A stretch of 64,000 nt of DNA. Source: JACJYM01 sp965230495 (GTDB lineage Bacteria; Bacteroidota; Bacteroidia; Chitinophagales; Saprospiraceae). Where the stretch lies: contig OZ246004.1 of NCBI GenBank assembly GCA_965230495.1, forward strand, positions 2,108,001 to 2,172,000. The letters are read 5' to 3'. The notes under the pieces are model-generated. The model saw only the letters and a list, made by a program, of their open reading frames with translations. It was not told where the DNA came from and made no database searches. How positions within the stretch are numbered: the stretch's first letter is position 1; each line of letters opens with the position of its first letter. Below are positions 25,152-33,973 of the stretch, one piece after another. Both the position numbers and the translations under genes were made by a program.

Positions 25152-26468
25152 CTAAAGTAATTGGTTAGCTAGATTCGCTAATTCTGACCTCTCCCCTTTT
25201 TCCAGCTTTACATGTGCGAAAAGTTTATTTCCTTTCAACCTATCAATAATATAAGACAATCCATTACTCTGCTCATCTAAATAAGGAGTATCTATTTGAT
25301 GAATATCTCCTGTAAAGACTATTTTTGTTCCCTCTCCTGCACGTGTAATAATGGTTTTTATCTCATGTGGTGTTAAGTTTTGAGCCTCATCTATAATGAA
25401 CATCGTTTTTATAAGACTTCTCCCTCTTATAAAAGTTAAAGCAGTGATTTGAATGTCATTATTTTCAAGTAGTTCCTCAATCAATTTACTTTTCCTATCA
25501 GTTCCTTTAAACTGAGATTTTATAAACTTCAAATTATCCCATAGAGGTTGCATATAAGGTGAAATCTTATCTTCAGCGTCTCCGGGTAAAAAGCCAATAT
25601 CACGATTGCTCAATGGAACAATGGGTCTTGACAATATGATTTGTTGATAATTATTTTTCTGCTCCAAAGCTGCAGCCAAAGCCAACAGAGTTTTCCCTGT
25701 TCCTGCCACTCCTTCCAAAGCTACTAGTCTAATGTTTGTATTTAATAAAGCATTAACTGCAAAAGTTTGCTCAGCATTTTTCGGCTTCACTCCGAAAATA
25801 TACTGTTTATTTACTAACTCCAAACTTTTCTTGGCTTCATCATATCTGGCTAATACGGATTCGGAACAATTATTCAAAATATAATATCCATTAGCCATTT
25901 TAAGATCCTGTAAGATTCCATTTTCTTCAATTGACTTTTTCAGATAAAGATCTCTGATAATTTTGCTATCTAAGTTTTCGACATTATTTGAACTTGTGGT
26001 TATTTCTTCAAGATTTTCCACTTTTCCCGTTAGGTAATCTTCAGATAAAATTCCAAGTGCTCTTGCTTTTATTCTAAGGTTAATATCTTTTGTCACCAAA
26101 GTAACTACGGTGTCTTTACTTGACTCACTTATTAATTTTACCTGATTTAATATTTTGTGATCATTCTTTTCTGAACCATAGATTGTTGAAGCATCAACTC
26201 TAGGCTTCTTTTCCGAAAAAAAGACTTTTATTCGCCCAAGTCCACCCTCCAACTTTGTCCATTTATTAAGTCCTTTGTTGGAAAAAAGTTTGTCAATTAC
26301 ACGAATGGCACTTCTAGCTTCGAAATTCTTACTTTCATTTCCTAATTTAAAATTGTCCAACTCTTCTAATACAATTATTGGAATAACAATGTCATGTTCT
26401 TGAAAACTTTGGAGGGAATGATGATCAAATAATAAAACCGATGTGTCAAGTACAAATAACTTCCTCAT
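25152..26468 (-). CDS. PIN-PhoH2 fusion protein (ribonuclease with ATPase/helicase domain)
   Basis: A 438-residue protein with an N-terminal PIN nuclease domain (about 1-140; DTSVLLFD and ELDNFK carry acidic active-site residues) and a C-terminal PhoH ATPase domain. The Walker A motif is GVAGTGKT and the Walker B-like region is MFIIDEAQNLTP. PhoH2 proteins of mycobacteria are sequence-specific RNA unwinding and cleaving enzymes, and this protein has the same architecture. It is flanked by non-coding gaps of about 160 and 220 bases, so it is probably a single-gene unit. Confidence 0.93.
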   Translation of the reverse strand: MRKLFVLDTSVLLFDHHSLQSFQEHDIVIPIIVLEELDNFKLGNESKNFEARSAIRVIDKLFSNKGLNKWTKLEGGLGRIKVFFSEKKPRVDASTIYGSEKNDHKILNQVKLISESSKDTVVTLVTKDINLRIKARALGILSEDYLTGKVENLEEITTSSNNVENLDSKIIRDLYLKKSIEENGILQDLKMANGYYILNNCSESVLARYDEAKKSLELVNKQYIFGVKPKNAEQTFAVNALLNTNIRLVALEGVAGTGKTLLALAAALEQKNNYQQIILSRPIVPLSNRDIGFLPGDAEDKISPYMQPLWDNLKFIKSQFKGTDRKSKLIEELLENNDIQITALTFIRGRSLIKTMFIIDEAQNLTPHEIKTIITRAGEGTKIVFTGDIHQIDTPYLDEQSNGLSYIIDRLKGNKLFAHVKLEKGERSELANLANQLL

Positions 26469-26691
26469 TTGGTATATATTAAATTAATATCTAATATATA
26501 ATATTATCCTTATATTTCCTAATATTTTATACGTTTAACTCAAAACAAGAACCTAAAAGTCAATGATTTAAATATTAAAAATTAATAATAAATTAACTTG
26601 TTAGAACTAAAAACATAGAAACCAATTACCTTCATTTTCCAATAATAAAAATCACTGTTAGTATATTGCTTTCGATTTAAAGAAAAAGAAG

Positions 26692-27279
26692 ATGATTGCG
26701 ATAAATAATGTACTGTTAAGCGAAGATATCATTGAAAAGCACTTCGTTTGTGACATCTCCAAGTGCAAAGGAGCCTGCTGCTGGGAAGGAGATTTTGGTG
26801 CACCTCTTGAAAAAAAAGAGATTGATATCATTCAAGACATCTTACATAAAATCAAAAAGTATTTACCGGATTCTTCAAAAGAGATTATTCAAAAAAGAGG
26901 ATATGTAACCGCCTACGGTGAGAAACAATTTTTGGGTACAGAACTTCATCAAAATGGAGCTTGTATTTTTCTCACTGATGACACCAATCAAGGTATTGGC
27001 AGATGTGCTTTTGAAGTCGCTTTTAATAATAGGGAAATCGATTTTCAAAAACCTCTTTCCTGTCATCTATATCCTATTAGGGTAACTAAAAATCCTGAAC
27101 AAGGATTTGAAGCGTGGAATTATGACCGATGGGATTTATGTGCTGCAGCCTGTAAAAATGGAGAAAAACTAAAGATGTCCCTTTTTCAATTCTCCAAAGA
27201 TGCAATTGTCAGGGCCAAAGGTCGTGCATTTTACGAACAACTTGTTGCCTATGAAGAACACAAACAATCTAATAGTTAA
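26692..27279 (+). CDS. DUF3109 family cysteine-rich protein
   Basis: A 195-residue cytoplasmic protein of the DUF3109 family, conserved in most Bacteroidota. Its Cys motifs are CDISKCKGACCWEGD near the start, then a single Cys in the GACIF stretch, and CHLYPIR with WDLCAAAC further on. Such Cys patterns could bind zinc or an iron-sulfur cluster; function is not established. It is divergent from PhoH2 across 222 bases of AT-rich DNA and its end overlaps the convergent 219-residue gene by 11 bases. Confidence 0.92.
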   Translation: MIAINNVLLSEDIIEKHFVCDISKCKGACCWEGDFGAPLEKKEIDIIQDILHKIKKYLPDSSKEIIQKRGYVTAYGEKQFLGTELHQNGACIFLTDDTNQGIGRCAFEVAFNNREIDFQKPLSCHLYPIRVTKNPEQGFEAWNYDRWDLCAAACKNGEKLKMSLFQFSKDAIVRAKGRAFYEQLVAYEEHKQSNS

Positions 27280-27928
27280 TGCCCAGATAGTCCAGTGTTC
27301 TGAAATCTAACTGTCCTACAGGTAATTGATGATTTTTTTGGAATGTAGTAAGAGCCAATTGTACAGACGAATCAAATTTACCTTGAAAAGTATGTTCATA
27401 CCCTCTTTCAGATAATTGTTGTGATAGATTAAACAAAAAATCGGAATCGATATCCTTTTGGCAAAGCACCTCCACCCATTCCCTATTACCCCCTGGAGTA
27501 TCTATAATCTTAAAAGTTTCGGTTACCACTTCAAATTCTTCAACCATAAAAGTATCAGTAACGGCATAATATTCGACATATCTTTCCGGCTGTTTTTCAA
27601 GACACCATACATAACAATCCTCCGGATCTGAAGAAAGACAATTTTTATCTGCTTTCCTCTTCACCCATTTTGCACTCTCTTCACCTTTGAGTACTATTTT
27701 CTCCTTTTTCACATAAGGATTATCAAAATCATTACCAAGGTATTTAATATAGTTCTTCTCAACAGATATAAACTTATCAGGCGTAATTGCTTTAGCATAG
27801 CACGACCCAGGTTTGCCGGGCGGGGGATTAAAAGCATTTCCTCTAAAACTCCCTTTTGGAGTTGATCTATATGAGGTAGTACAAGAGATACCAGCCACAA
27901 TAAATATGAATACAAATATCTGCTTCAT
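27269..27928 (-). CDS. Lipoprotein with C-terminal peptidoglycan-binding domain
   Basis: A 219-residue lipoprotein (GISC lipobox, Cys16). The first 150 residues are not recognisable and include several cysteines; the last 60 residues form a PG_binding_1-type domain, with the pattern LSERGYEHTFQGKFD and QKNHQLPVGQLDFRTLDYLG. It is probably tethered to the outer membrane and bound to the cell wall. It lies 18 bases downstream of the Spy-like gene and its 3' end overlaps the convergent DUF3109 gene. Confidence 0.78.
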   Translation of the reverse strand: MKQIFVFIFIVAGISCTTSYRSTPKGSFRGNAFNPPPGKPGSCYAKAITPDKFISVEKNYIKYLGNDFDNPYVKKEKIVLKGEESAKWVKRKADKNCLSSDPEDCYVWCLEKQPERYVEYYAVTDTFMVEEFEVVTETFKIIDTPGGNREWVEVLCQKDIDSDFLFNLSQQLSERGYEHTFQGKFDSSVQLALTTFQKNHQLPVGQLDFRTLDYLGINY

Positions 27929-27946
27929 GATGGATTCTTATTATTC

Positions 27947-28330
27947 TTAACTTCCTGACTTCATTCCTTCTTTCTTTCTCGCCATTTTGTTATTCTTTCT
28001 TTCCTGCATTTTCATCCATGTCTTCTTTTGGTCCTCATTCAGAATATCAGCTACTTTTATGGTGTAAGTATCATAAGCTTCTTTTATCTTACCTCCCAGA
28101 TCTGCTCTGCTAACTTCAGGATTTTCAATCATGGATTGTACCTTTTGGCGATGCTCTTCCGTAAGTTCATTAAAGGCTAGCAATTGACTTTCATCCAGAT
28201 TAAGTTTTTCCTGTACTCTCTCTATCATCTTGTCCACTCTGGCATCTGAACTCTTGTCTGCTTGACCATTCAAATTAAAAACCAATAACAGGAAGAAGAT
28301 TCCCAGCGATATTCTATACTTTGTTTGCAT
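27947..28330 (-). CDS. Spy/CpxP-like periplasmic helical protein
   Basis: A 127-residue exported protein (signal peptide ends around NLNGQA). The mature part is almost wholly charged amphipathic helix with the LNLDESQLLAFNELTEEHRQK and VADILNEDQKKTWMKM repeats, which resemble the LTxxQ motifs of Spy/CpxP stress chaperones. The exact family is not certain. The tail is strongly basic. It is the first gene of a unit with the peptidoglycan-binding lipoprotein. Confidence 0.7.
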   Translation of the reverse strand: MQTKYRISLGIFFLLLVFNLNGQADKSSDARVDKMIERVQEKLNLDESQLLAFNELTEEHRQKVQSMIENPEVSRADLGGKIKEAYDTYTIKVADILNEDQKKTWMKMQERKNNKMARKKEGMKSGS

Positions 28331-28409
28331 ACTTTTTTCTTTAAATTACTTAAACGTCTTAAAATTATTAATAATATGATAACCATCAAACGTTTTTTAT
28401 TATAATATT

Positions 28410-28417
28410 TAAATTTG
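28410..28417 (+). promoter_or_regulatory. Exact -7 element just ahead of meaB start
   Basis: TAAATTTG matches TAnnTTTG exactly and ends only 4 bases before the meaB GTG codon at 28,422. If it is used, transcription would start at or near the start codon (leaderless message). No -33 TTTG is visible. Confidence 0.35.
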
Positions 28418-28421
28418 CTTT

Positions 28422-29441
28422 GTGGAGATTTCCGGATTTAACAATAAGTTTAAAAAGAAGACAAGAAAAAGTCGTTCTATCCGATATTATTTGGATGGAT
28501 TGATTGCTCAAAACGATCAGATTTTGAGTGAAGCTATTACTTTGGTAGAAACTGATAAAAATCATAATAGATCCTTAGCGTTATTGAGTCAAGTTTCGAA
28601 CAAATCAAAACCGGGGCACAGAATAGCTATTACTGGATCTCCAGGAGTTGGCAAAAGTACATTCCTAGAGTCATTTGGTCTCTATCTGGTAAATAAAGGT
28701 TTCAGGGTCGCTGTTTTGGCCATCGACCCTACTAGTTATATCTCGAAAGGAAGCATTTTAGGAGATAAAACACGAATGGAGAGGTTATCTTCCCATCCAA
28801 ATGCTTTTATACGCCCAAGTCCTTCAGGAAATGTTTTAGGTGGTATTTCTCACTACACCAAAGAATGTATCTCTCTTTGTGAAGCCGCAGGTTATGATTA
28901 CATTTTTGTTGAGACCGTTGGAGTCGGACAATCAGAAGTATCTGTAAAGCAAATTGTAGATATGACAGTACTTCTTATTCAACCTGGGGCGGGAGATGAT
29001 CTACAGGGTATAAAAAGAGGAATAGTAGAATCTGCCGATTTGATTGTCGTCAACAAAGCAGACGGCGAGATGGAAAAAATTGCCAATAAAACTTCTAAAC
29101 TTTACAAAAGTGCTCTTTCCTATTTTATGCATGGAACATTAGGTTGGAGTGTTCCCGTTTTGACCTGTTCATCGATTGATTCCATAGGTCTTGAAAATAT
29201 TGAAAAATCCGTTTTAAGATTTTTTAAATTGCTCAACCAACGAAACGTACTTAAAACACTTAGAAAAGAACAAAATCAATTATGGTACTACGAAAAGATT
29301 AAACATTTCGTTATCGAAAAAATTCTTTCAGATAAATCTAAACAATTGGCAGTACAGGACGTCTTGAATAAAATTAATGATGGTGATTACAATGAATATG
29401 AAGGCTTTTTGGATGTCATCAAAAGGATGGGTTTTGAGTAA
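28422..29441 (+). CDS. meaB: Methylmalonyl-CoA mutase-associated GTPase MeaB
   Basis: GTPase of 339 residues that loads and protects the cobalamin cofactor of methylmalonyl-CoA mutase. The Walker A loop is GSPGVGKST, the switch region includes GDKTRMERLS, and VNKADGEMEK carries the NKxD guanine motif. The mutase itself is not in this window. The start is GTG, chosen because no ATG precedes the conserved helix and the frame upstream is closed. The M23 peptidase gene overlaps the end. Confidence 0.95.
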   Translation: MEISGFNNKFKKKTRKSRSIRYYLDGLIAQNDQILSEAITLVETDKNHNRSLALLSQVSNKSKPGHRIAITGSPGVGKSTFLESFGLYLVNKGFRVAVLAIDPTSYISKGSILGDKTRMERLSSHPNAFIRPSPSGNVLGGISHYTKECISLCEAAGYDYIFVETVGVGQSEVSVKQIVDMTVLLIQPGAGDDLQGIKRGIVESADLIVVNKADGEMEKIANKTSKLYKSALSYFMHGTLGWSVPVLTCSSIDSIGLENIEKSVLRFFKLLNQRNVLKTLRKEQNQLWYYEKIKHFVIEKILSDKSKQLAVQDVLNKINDGDYNEYEGFLDVIKRMGFE

Positions 29442-31101
29442 GTACATTTTTTTTCTTCTACTTTGTAGTTATTCGCTCCAAGGTCAAAGCTTGCTTGACT
29501 CCTTATTTATTTCTCCTGTTGACTATAAACTAAAACTATCCGGTTCCTTCGGTGAATTACGTTCAAATCATTTTCATACAGGAATAGATATAAAGTCCGA
29601 AAATGGCCAAGGTGGTGATAAAATTTTTGCTATTGCTGACGGATATATAAGTAGGATAAAAATAAACAGAGGAGGATATGGACAAGCAATATACATTGAC
29701 CACCCTTCTGGACATACAAGCGTATATGCTCACCTTGACAGTTTTAATGACAGTATCAGTTCATATATTTCCCTAATCCAAGAGGAATTAGAGAGTTGGG
29801 AAATTGACATTCACTTAAACAAGAAAAAACTAATTGTCAAACAAGGTGAAATGATTGGAATATTAGGAAATACAGGAAGATCATATGGTCCTCACTTACA
29901 TTTTGAAATTAGAGATACGAAAAGTGAAAAACCCATCAATCCTTTCCTCTTTGGAATCAAACCTACCGATAATAAAAAGCCTCTCGTTTTTTCTGTAGAT
30001 GTGTACGGTTTGGATTATAAGGACCAACTGGTTGATAAAAAAACCAAATATTGTAAAGAAAAAAATAGTGGCATTCTCGATATGGGTGTATACAAGATCA
30101 ATGCATGGAAAGCAGGTATCGGAGTGCAAGTTTTTGATCAAATGGATGGAGCTAAAAACTACAACGGTCTGTATGAATTAAAAATGGAAGTTGATGGACA
30201 GTTAATGTATGGTTTCAAAATGGACACTTTATCTTTCGATCAAAGTAGAATGATAAACGCTCATATTCAGTATGAGTGTAAAATGAAAGAAGACCGGTCT
30301 GTAACCAAATGCTATCACAACAAATGCGGTAAAACTATCATATTGAGTATGACTCCGACAAACGGGAAAATTGATATTTTTCAAGATAAGCCTAGAAAAG
30401 TTAAAATCTCATTGATTGATTTAGAGCAAAATATAACTGAGGTAGAATTAGATGTTTATAGAACAGAAACTCAAACTGATAGTTACACCTATCAGAAATA
30501 TTTACCCTGTGGTCAAGATTCAAGTTTTTCTATCAACGGAACCAAATTCAAGTTTTTTGATACTTCTTTGGCTCATGATCTCCCCTTTAACTATATAGTT
30601 GAAGATAATTTGCATAAAATATCTGATAGAAAATATCCTTTAACCGATTATATAGAGGTAGCCATTCCTATCGACACAGTTATTCAAAACAAAGAAAAAC
30701 TATGTCTTGCTTTTAGGGAAAAAGGAAAAGTTAAGAGTTTTGGCGGAGAGTTATCAGATGGTTATTTGGTAACAAAAATCAATCAATTTGCAGACTTCTT
30801 TATTTTTCAGGACACCCTTCCTCCGTCTATAATACCTGAGTACTTTTTCACTTCAAGCACTACTGCTAAGGAATTCAGATTCAAATTAAGTGATAATCTC
30901 ATCAACAAAGGGACCATGGATGATTTTAGTTATGATGTTTATATAGATAACAAATGGACCGCTTGCTTCTATAAAAGTCTTGACAACCTTCTGATCATAC
31001 CCGTAAATTACCTTGAAAAGGGAATCCATAGTTTAAGAATTGAGGCTCAAGATTATTATCAGAACAACAGTGTATATGAAAAAAAATTCGTGCTAAACTA
31101 A
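29413..31101 (+). CDS. Secreted M23 family metallopeptidase
   Basis: Murein endopeptidase-like protein that acts in the periplasm or outside. LytM-type zinc ligands are seen in HFHTGIDI (HxxxD) and GPHLHFEI (HxH). A signal peptide with the core FFLLLCSYSLQGQ follows a start at ATG 29,413 (or TTG 29,434); the reading frame extends further upstream but that part overlaps meaB and would not make a good leader. The enzyme domain spans the first 170 residues, and the long C-terminal part has no recognisable motif. Overlap with meaB suggests translational coupling. Confidence 0.88.
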   Translation: MSSKGWVLSKYIFFLLLCSYSLQGQSLLDSLFISPVDYKLKLSGSFGELRSNHFHTGIDIKSENGQGGDKIFAIADGYISRIKINRGGYGQAIYIDHPSGHTSVYAHLDSFNDSISSYISLIQEELESWEIDIHLNKKKLIVKQGEMIGILGNTGRSYGPHLHFEIRDTKSEKPINPFLFGIKPTDNKKPLVFSVDVYGLDYKDQLVDKKTKYCKEKNSGILDMGVYKINAWKAGIGVQVFDQMDGAKNYNGLYELKMEVDGQLMYGFKMDTLSFDQSRMINAHIQYECKMKEDRSVTKCYHNKCGKTIILSMTPTNGKIDIFQDKPRKVKISLIDLEQNITEVELDVYRTETQTDSYTYQKYLPCGQDSSFSINGTKFKFFDTSLAHDLPFNYIVEDNLHKISDRKYPLTDYIEVAIPIDTVIQNKEKLCLAFREKGKVKSFGGELSDGYLVTKINQFADFFIFQDTLPPSIIPEYFFTSSTTAKEFRFKLSDNLINKGTMDDFSYDVYIDNKWTACFYKSLDNLLIIPVNYLEKGIHSLRIEAQDYYQNNSVYEKKFVLN

Positions 31102-31146
31102 ACTATTTTATCCTGATTAGCTTATATCTATTAAACGAATAAACAA

Positions 31147-31602
31147 ATGATCAAAGCAGGAGACAAAGTACCTTCTTTCAATGTAAGTAATCAGAATGGT
31201 GAAGAAGTTAGTGATGAAAACCTATTAGGCAAAAAGTATATCGTAATTTTCTATCCACGGGATAACACTCCGGGTTGTACTGCAGCGGCCTGCTCAGTAA
31301 GAGACAACTACGATTACTTCCAAAACAAAGGATATAGAATTTATGGCGTAAGCCCTGACTCCGAGCGAAAACATCAAAATTTTATAAAAAAATATAGCTT
31401 TCAATATGACTTACTTGCTGATACTGATTTAAGTATGTTAAAAGCTTTTGGTGTTTGGGGAAGAAAAAAATTCATGGGGAGAGAGTTTGACGGAGTTTTA
31501 AGAACCACTGTAATTATCAATGAAAAAGGAATCGTTGAAAACGTCATTGAGAAGGTGGTAACAAAAAAACATGCCGAACAACTAATGGAAATAATAGATT
31601 AG
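31147..31602 (+). CDS. bcp: Thioredoxin-dependent peroxiredoxin, Bcp type
   Basis: A 151-residue atypical 2-Cys peroxiredoxin that reduces hydroperoxides in the cytoplasm with thioredoxin. NTPGCTAAACSVRD has the peroxidatic and resolving cysteines separated by four residues, exactly as Cys45 and Cys50 of Escherichia coli Bcp. The length is that of the family. It follows the M23 peptidase gene by 45 bases and may be co-transcribed with it. Confidence 0.95.
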   Translation: MIKAGDKVPSFNVSNQNGEEVSDENLLGKKYIVIFYPRDNTPGCTAAACSVRDNYDYFQNKGYRIYGVSPDSERKHQNFIKKYSFQYDLLADTDLSMLKAFGVWGRKKFMGREFDGVLRTTVIINEKGIVENVIEKVVTKKHAEQLMEIID

Positions 31603-31678
31603 AATGGTTTCTTAATTTATGGTGATTATCGTTTATTATTTCTCAATAAATCCGTCCCAAATTCTTAGTCGTTTCAAT

Positions 31679-31686
31679 TAATTTTG
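31679..31686 (+). promoter_or_regulatory. -7 element of aminopeptidase P gene
   Basis: TAATTTTG matches TAnnTTTG exactly and lies 33 bases upstream of the ATG at 31,720, a usual leader length. No TTTG is seen at the -33 position. Confidence 0.4.
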
Positions 31687-31719
31687 TTAATTAGCATCCA
31701 TTGTTAATTATGAATAATT

Positions 31720-33498
31720 ATGACTATTAATCAAAGAATAGCATCACTTAGAAAAGTTCTTTTAGAAGAAAAGGCGGATGCCATTATTATTTCAGGAAGT
31801 GATCCACATCAAAGTGAGTATATAGCAGATGCTTGGCAAGACCGTAAATGGATTTCTGGATTTACTGGATCTGCTGGTATAGTAGTCATAACTAAGGATC
31901 ATGCAGGTCTATGGACAGATGTGAGATATTGGATTCAGGCAGAGCAAGAGTTTTCAGACAGTGAAATGACTCTTCACAAACAGAAAAGTCAATTTCAACC
32001 CGAGCATTTAATCTGGTTGAAGGAGAAGTTACACAAGGGGTGTACGGTAGCAGTGGATGGCAAAGATTTTTCAATTGCTCAATTAAGATCAATTAAATCT
32101 ACATTAGGCTCGGATATTAATGTAAGCTACAGAAAAGACTTAATGTCTAAGGTTTGGACAGATCGTCCTAGCCTTCCTGTCAATAATATTTTCCAACATG
32201 ATTTGAGTTTAACTGGCCTATCTAGAAATGATAAAATTGGTAATATCAGATCCCAAATGCGAGAAGCAGGTGCAGATTCATATCTATTGACTGCGTTAGA
32301 CGAAATAGCATATGCACTAAATCTAAGGGGTAGTGATGTCGAGTGTAATCCTGTCTTTATCTCCTATTTTATTATTGAGGATGATAAATCACTCCTATTT
32401 GTCGATGCTGACAAATTGGAGAAATCACTCTTATCAGAACTTGAAAGTCAGAATATTATTATCAGGCCTTACGAACAAATAATAGCCTATGTCAATCAAA
32501 TAGACGAAAATGTTCGCATTATGGTGGACCCGTCCCAATGTAATGCTTTGGTTTTTGAATCCATTAATGGTGAAATCATAGAAAGCAAATCAATAGTAAA
32601 GCATCTCAAAGCTCAAAAAAATAAAATTGAAATAGGTCATATCAAAAATTGCATGATAAAGGACGGAGCTGCTTTAGCCAATGCATTTTATTGGATGGAA
32701 AATCAACTGGATTCAGGGTTAACCTTTACTGAATTTGAATTTGCTCAAAAGTTGAATGAATTTCGTTCTCGGCAAGAGAATTATGTAGGAGAAAGCTTCA
32801 GTGCTATTGTGGGCTATGAATCCAACGGAGCTATTATGCATTATAGACCTTTGGAATCTACTTCAAAAACAATTAGGAAGGAAGGAATACTACTATGTGA
32901 TTCAGGTGGACAGTATCTGGATGGCACAACTGATATCACGAGAACATTTGCGCTGGGTACTCCTAAAAAAGAACAAAAGAAAAACTTCACCGCAGTACTC
33001 AAAGGAATGATTGCTCTTTCATCAGCGATATTTCCTCAAGGAACAAATGGTGGGCAATTGGATATTCTTGCCAGACAATTTTTATGGAATAAAGGTCTAA
33101 ACTTTGGACATGGTACTGGCCATGGAGTAGGCTTTTTTCTCAATGTACATGAACCACCTCAAGGTTTTGCTCCCGGAAACTCGGAAAGGTCTCGGACTAT
33201 CCAAAAGGAAGGAATGCTTACCTCAAATGAACCGGGTTATTATGAAGATGGGAGTTATGGAATTAGAATTGAAAATCTGATCTTGACAAAGAAACATAGT
33301 ACCTACGAAGGCTATCTATGCTTTGAAGACGTTACCTTATATCCTATCGATATTTCTCTGATAGATGAGGATGATATGACCTCCAAAGAAAAGGCTTGGC
33401 TGAATAATTATCATCATAAAGTATTCAAATTGATAAGTCCTCTTTTAGATGAAGAAGTAAGGTCATGGTTTAAGTGGAAGTGCAGGCCAATGAATTAA
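31720..33498 (+). CDS. Xaa-Pro aminopeptidase (M24B)
   Basis: Cytoplasmic aminopeptidase P-type enzyme of 592 residues that cuts N-terminal residues before proline. It has two creatinase-like N-terminal domains (about 1-300), the pita-bread catalytic domain and a short C-terminal domain, the long architecture of eukaryotic-type APP. Metal ligands are visible in LLCDSGGQYLDGTTDITRTF (two Asp), in FGHGTGHGVGFFLNVHEPP (His) and in SNEPGYYEDGSYGIRIEN (two Glu). It is flanked by gaps of about 100 bases. Confidence 0.95.
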   Translation: MTINQRIASLRKVLLEEKADAIIISGSDPHQSEYIADAWQDRKWISGFTGSAGIVVITKDHAGLWTDVRYWIQAEQEFSDSEMTLHKQKSQFQPEHLIWLKEKLHKGCTVAVDGKDFSIAQLRSIKSTLGSDINVSYRKDLMSKVWTDRPSLPVNNIFQHDLSLTGLSRNDKIGNIRSQMREAGADSYLLTALDEIAYALNLRGSDVECNPVFISYFIIEDDKSLLFVDADKLEKSLLSELESQNIIIRPYEQIIAYVNQIDENVRIMVDPSQCNALVFESINGEIIESKSIVKHLKAQKNKIEIGHIKNCMIKDGAALANAFYWMENQLDSGLTFTEFEFAQKLNEFRSRQENYVGESFSAIVGYESNGAIMHYRPLESTSKTIRKEGILLCDSGGQYLDGTTDITRTFALGTPKKEQKKNFTAVLKGMIALSSAIFPQGTNGGQLDILARQFLWNKGLNFGHGTGHGVGFFLNVHEPPQGFAPGNSERSRTIQKEGMLTSNEPGYYEDGSYGIRIENLILTKKHSTYEGYLCFEDVTLYPIDISLIDEDDMTSKEKAWLNNYHHKVFKLISPLLDEEVRSWFKWKCRPMN

Positions 33499-33560
33499 TA
33501 CTCCTTTCTTTTAAAAAAAATCTAGTTAAAAAAGATCTTACTAATACAATATATTTTTAA

Positions 33561-33599
33561 ATTCGTTGTTATAACTATAATTTAATTATAATAACGAAT
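33561..33599. promoter_or_regulatory. Long inverted repeat, likely BlaI-type operator
   Basis: ATTCGTTGTTATAA and TTATAATAACGAAT are 14-base arms that match in 13 of 14 positions around an 11-base centre. The repeat ends 5 bases before the BlaI-like gene, so a bound dimer would overlap the promoter and autoregulate the unit. Confidence 0.7.
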
Positions 33600-33604
33600 A
33601 AATA

Positions 33605-33973
33605 ATGATACGTTTATCCAGACTAGAAGAAGATATAATGGATACACTTTGGAAATTGGAAAAAGCCTTTCCGAAAGTATTGATTACCTATCTAAGCAAA
33701 CCCATTCCTCCCTACAATACAGTTCTTTCATCCATAAGAAAATTAGAAAAACTAGGTTACGTGGGGTATACAAGATACGGAAAATCGCATGAGTATTATC
33801 CCATCCTAAAAAAAGAAGAATACAGTCAATCTCTCTTCAAAAAATTATTTCACGATTTAGTTGGTGGATCAAAAGAAACGCTGGTCTCATACTTTTTGAA
33901 AGCAGAAGACATGAACATCACTGAACTAGAAGAAATAATCGAAAAACTAAAATCTCAGGAAAATGACTCTTGA
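33605..33973 (+). CDS. BlaI/MecI/CopY-family repressor
   Basis: A 122-residue winged-helix repressor of the BlaI/MecI type. It opens with LSRLEEDIMDTLWKLEKAFPK and has the recognition-helix region TVLSSIRKLEKLGYVGYTR, and the C-terminal half is the dimerisation helix pair. In the family it represses a unit that includes its own gene until an M56 sensor protease cleaves it. The M56 gene overlaps its end by 11 bases and a long operator-like inverted repeat lies directly upstream. Confidence 0.93.
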   Translation: MIRLSRLEEDIMDTLWKLEKAFPKVLITYLSKPIPPYNTVLSSIRKLEKLGYVGYTRYGKSHEYYPILKKEEYSQSLFKKLFHDLVGGSKETLVSYFLKAEDMNITELEEIIEKLKSQENDS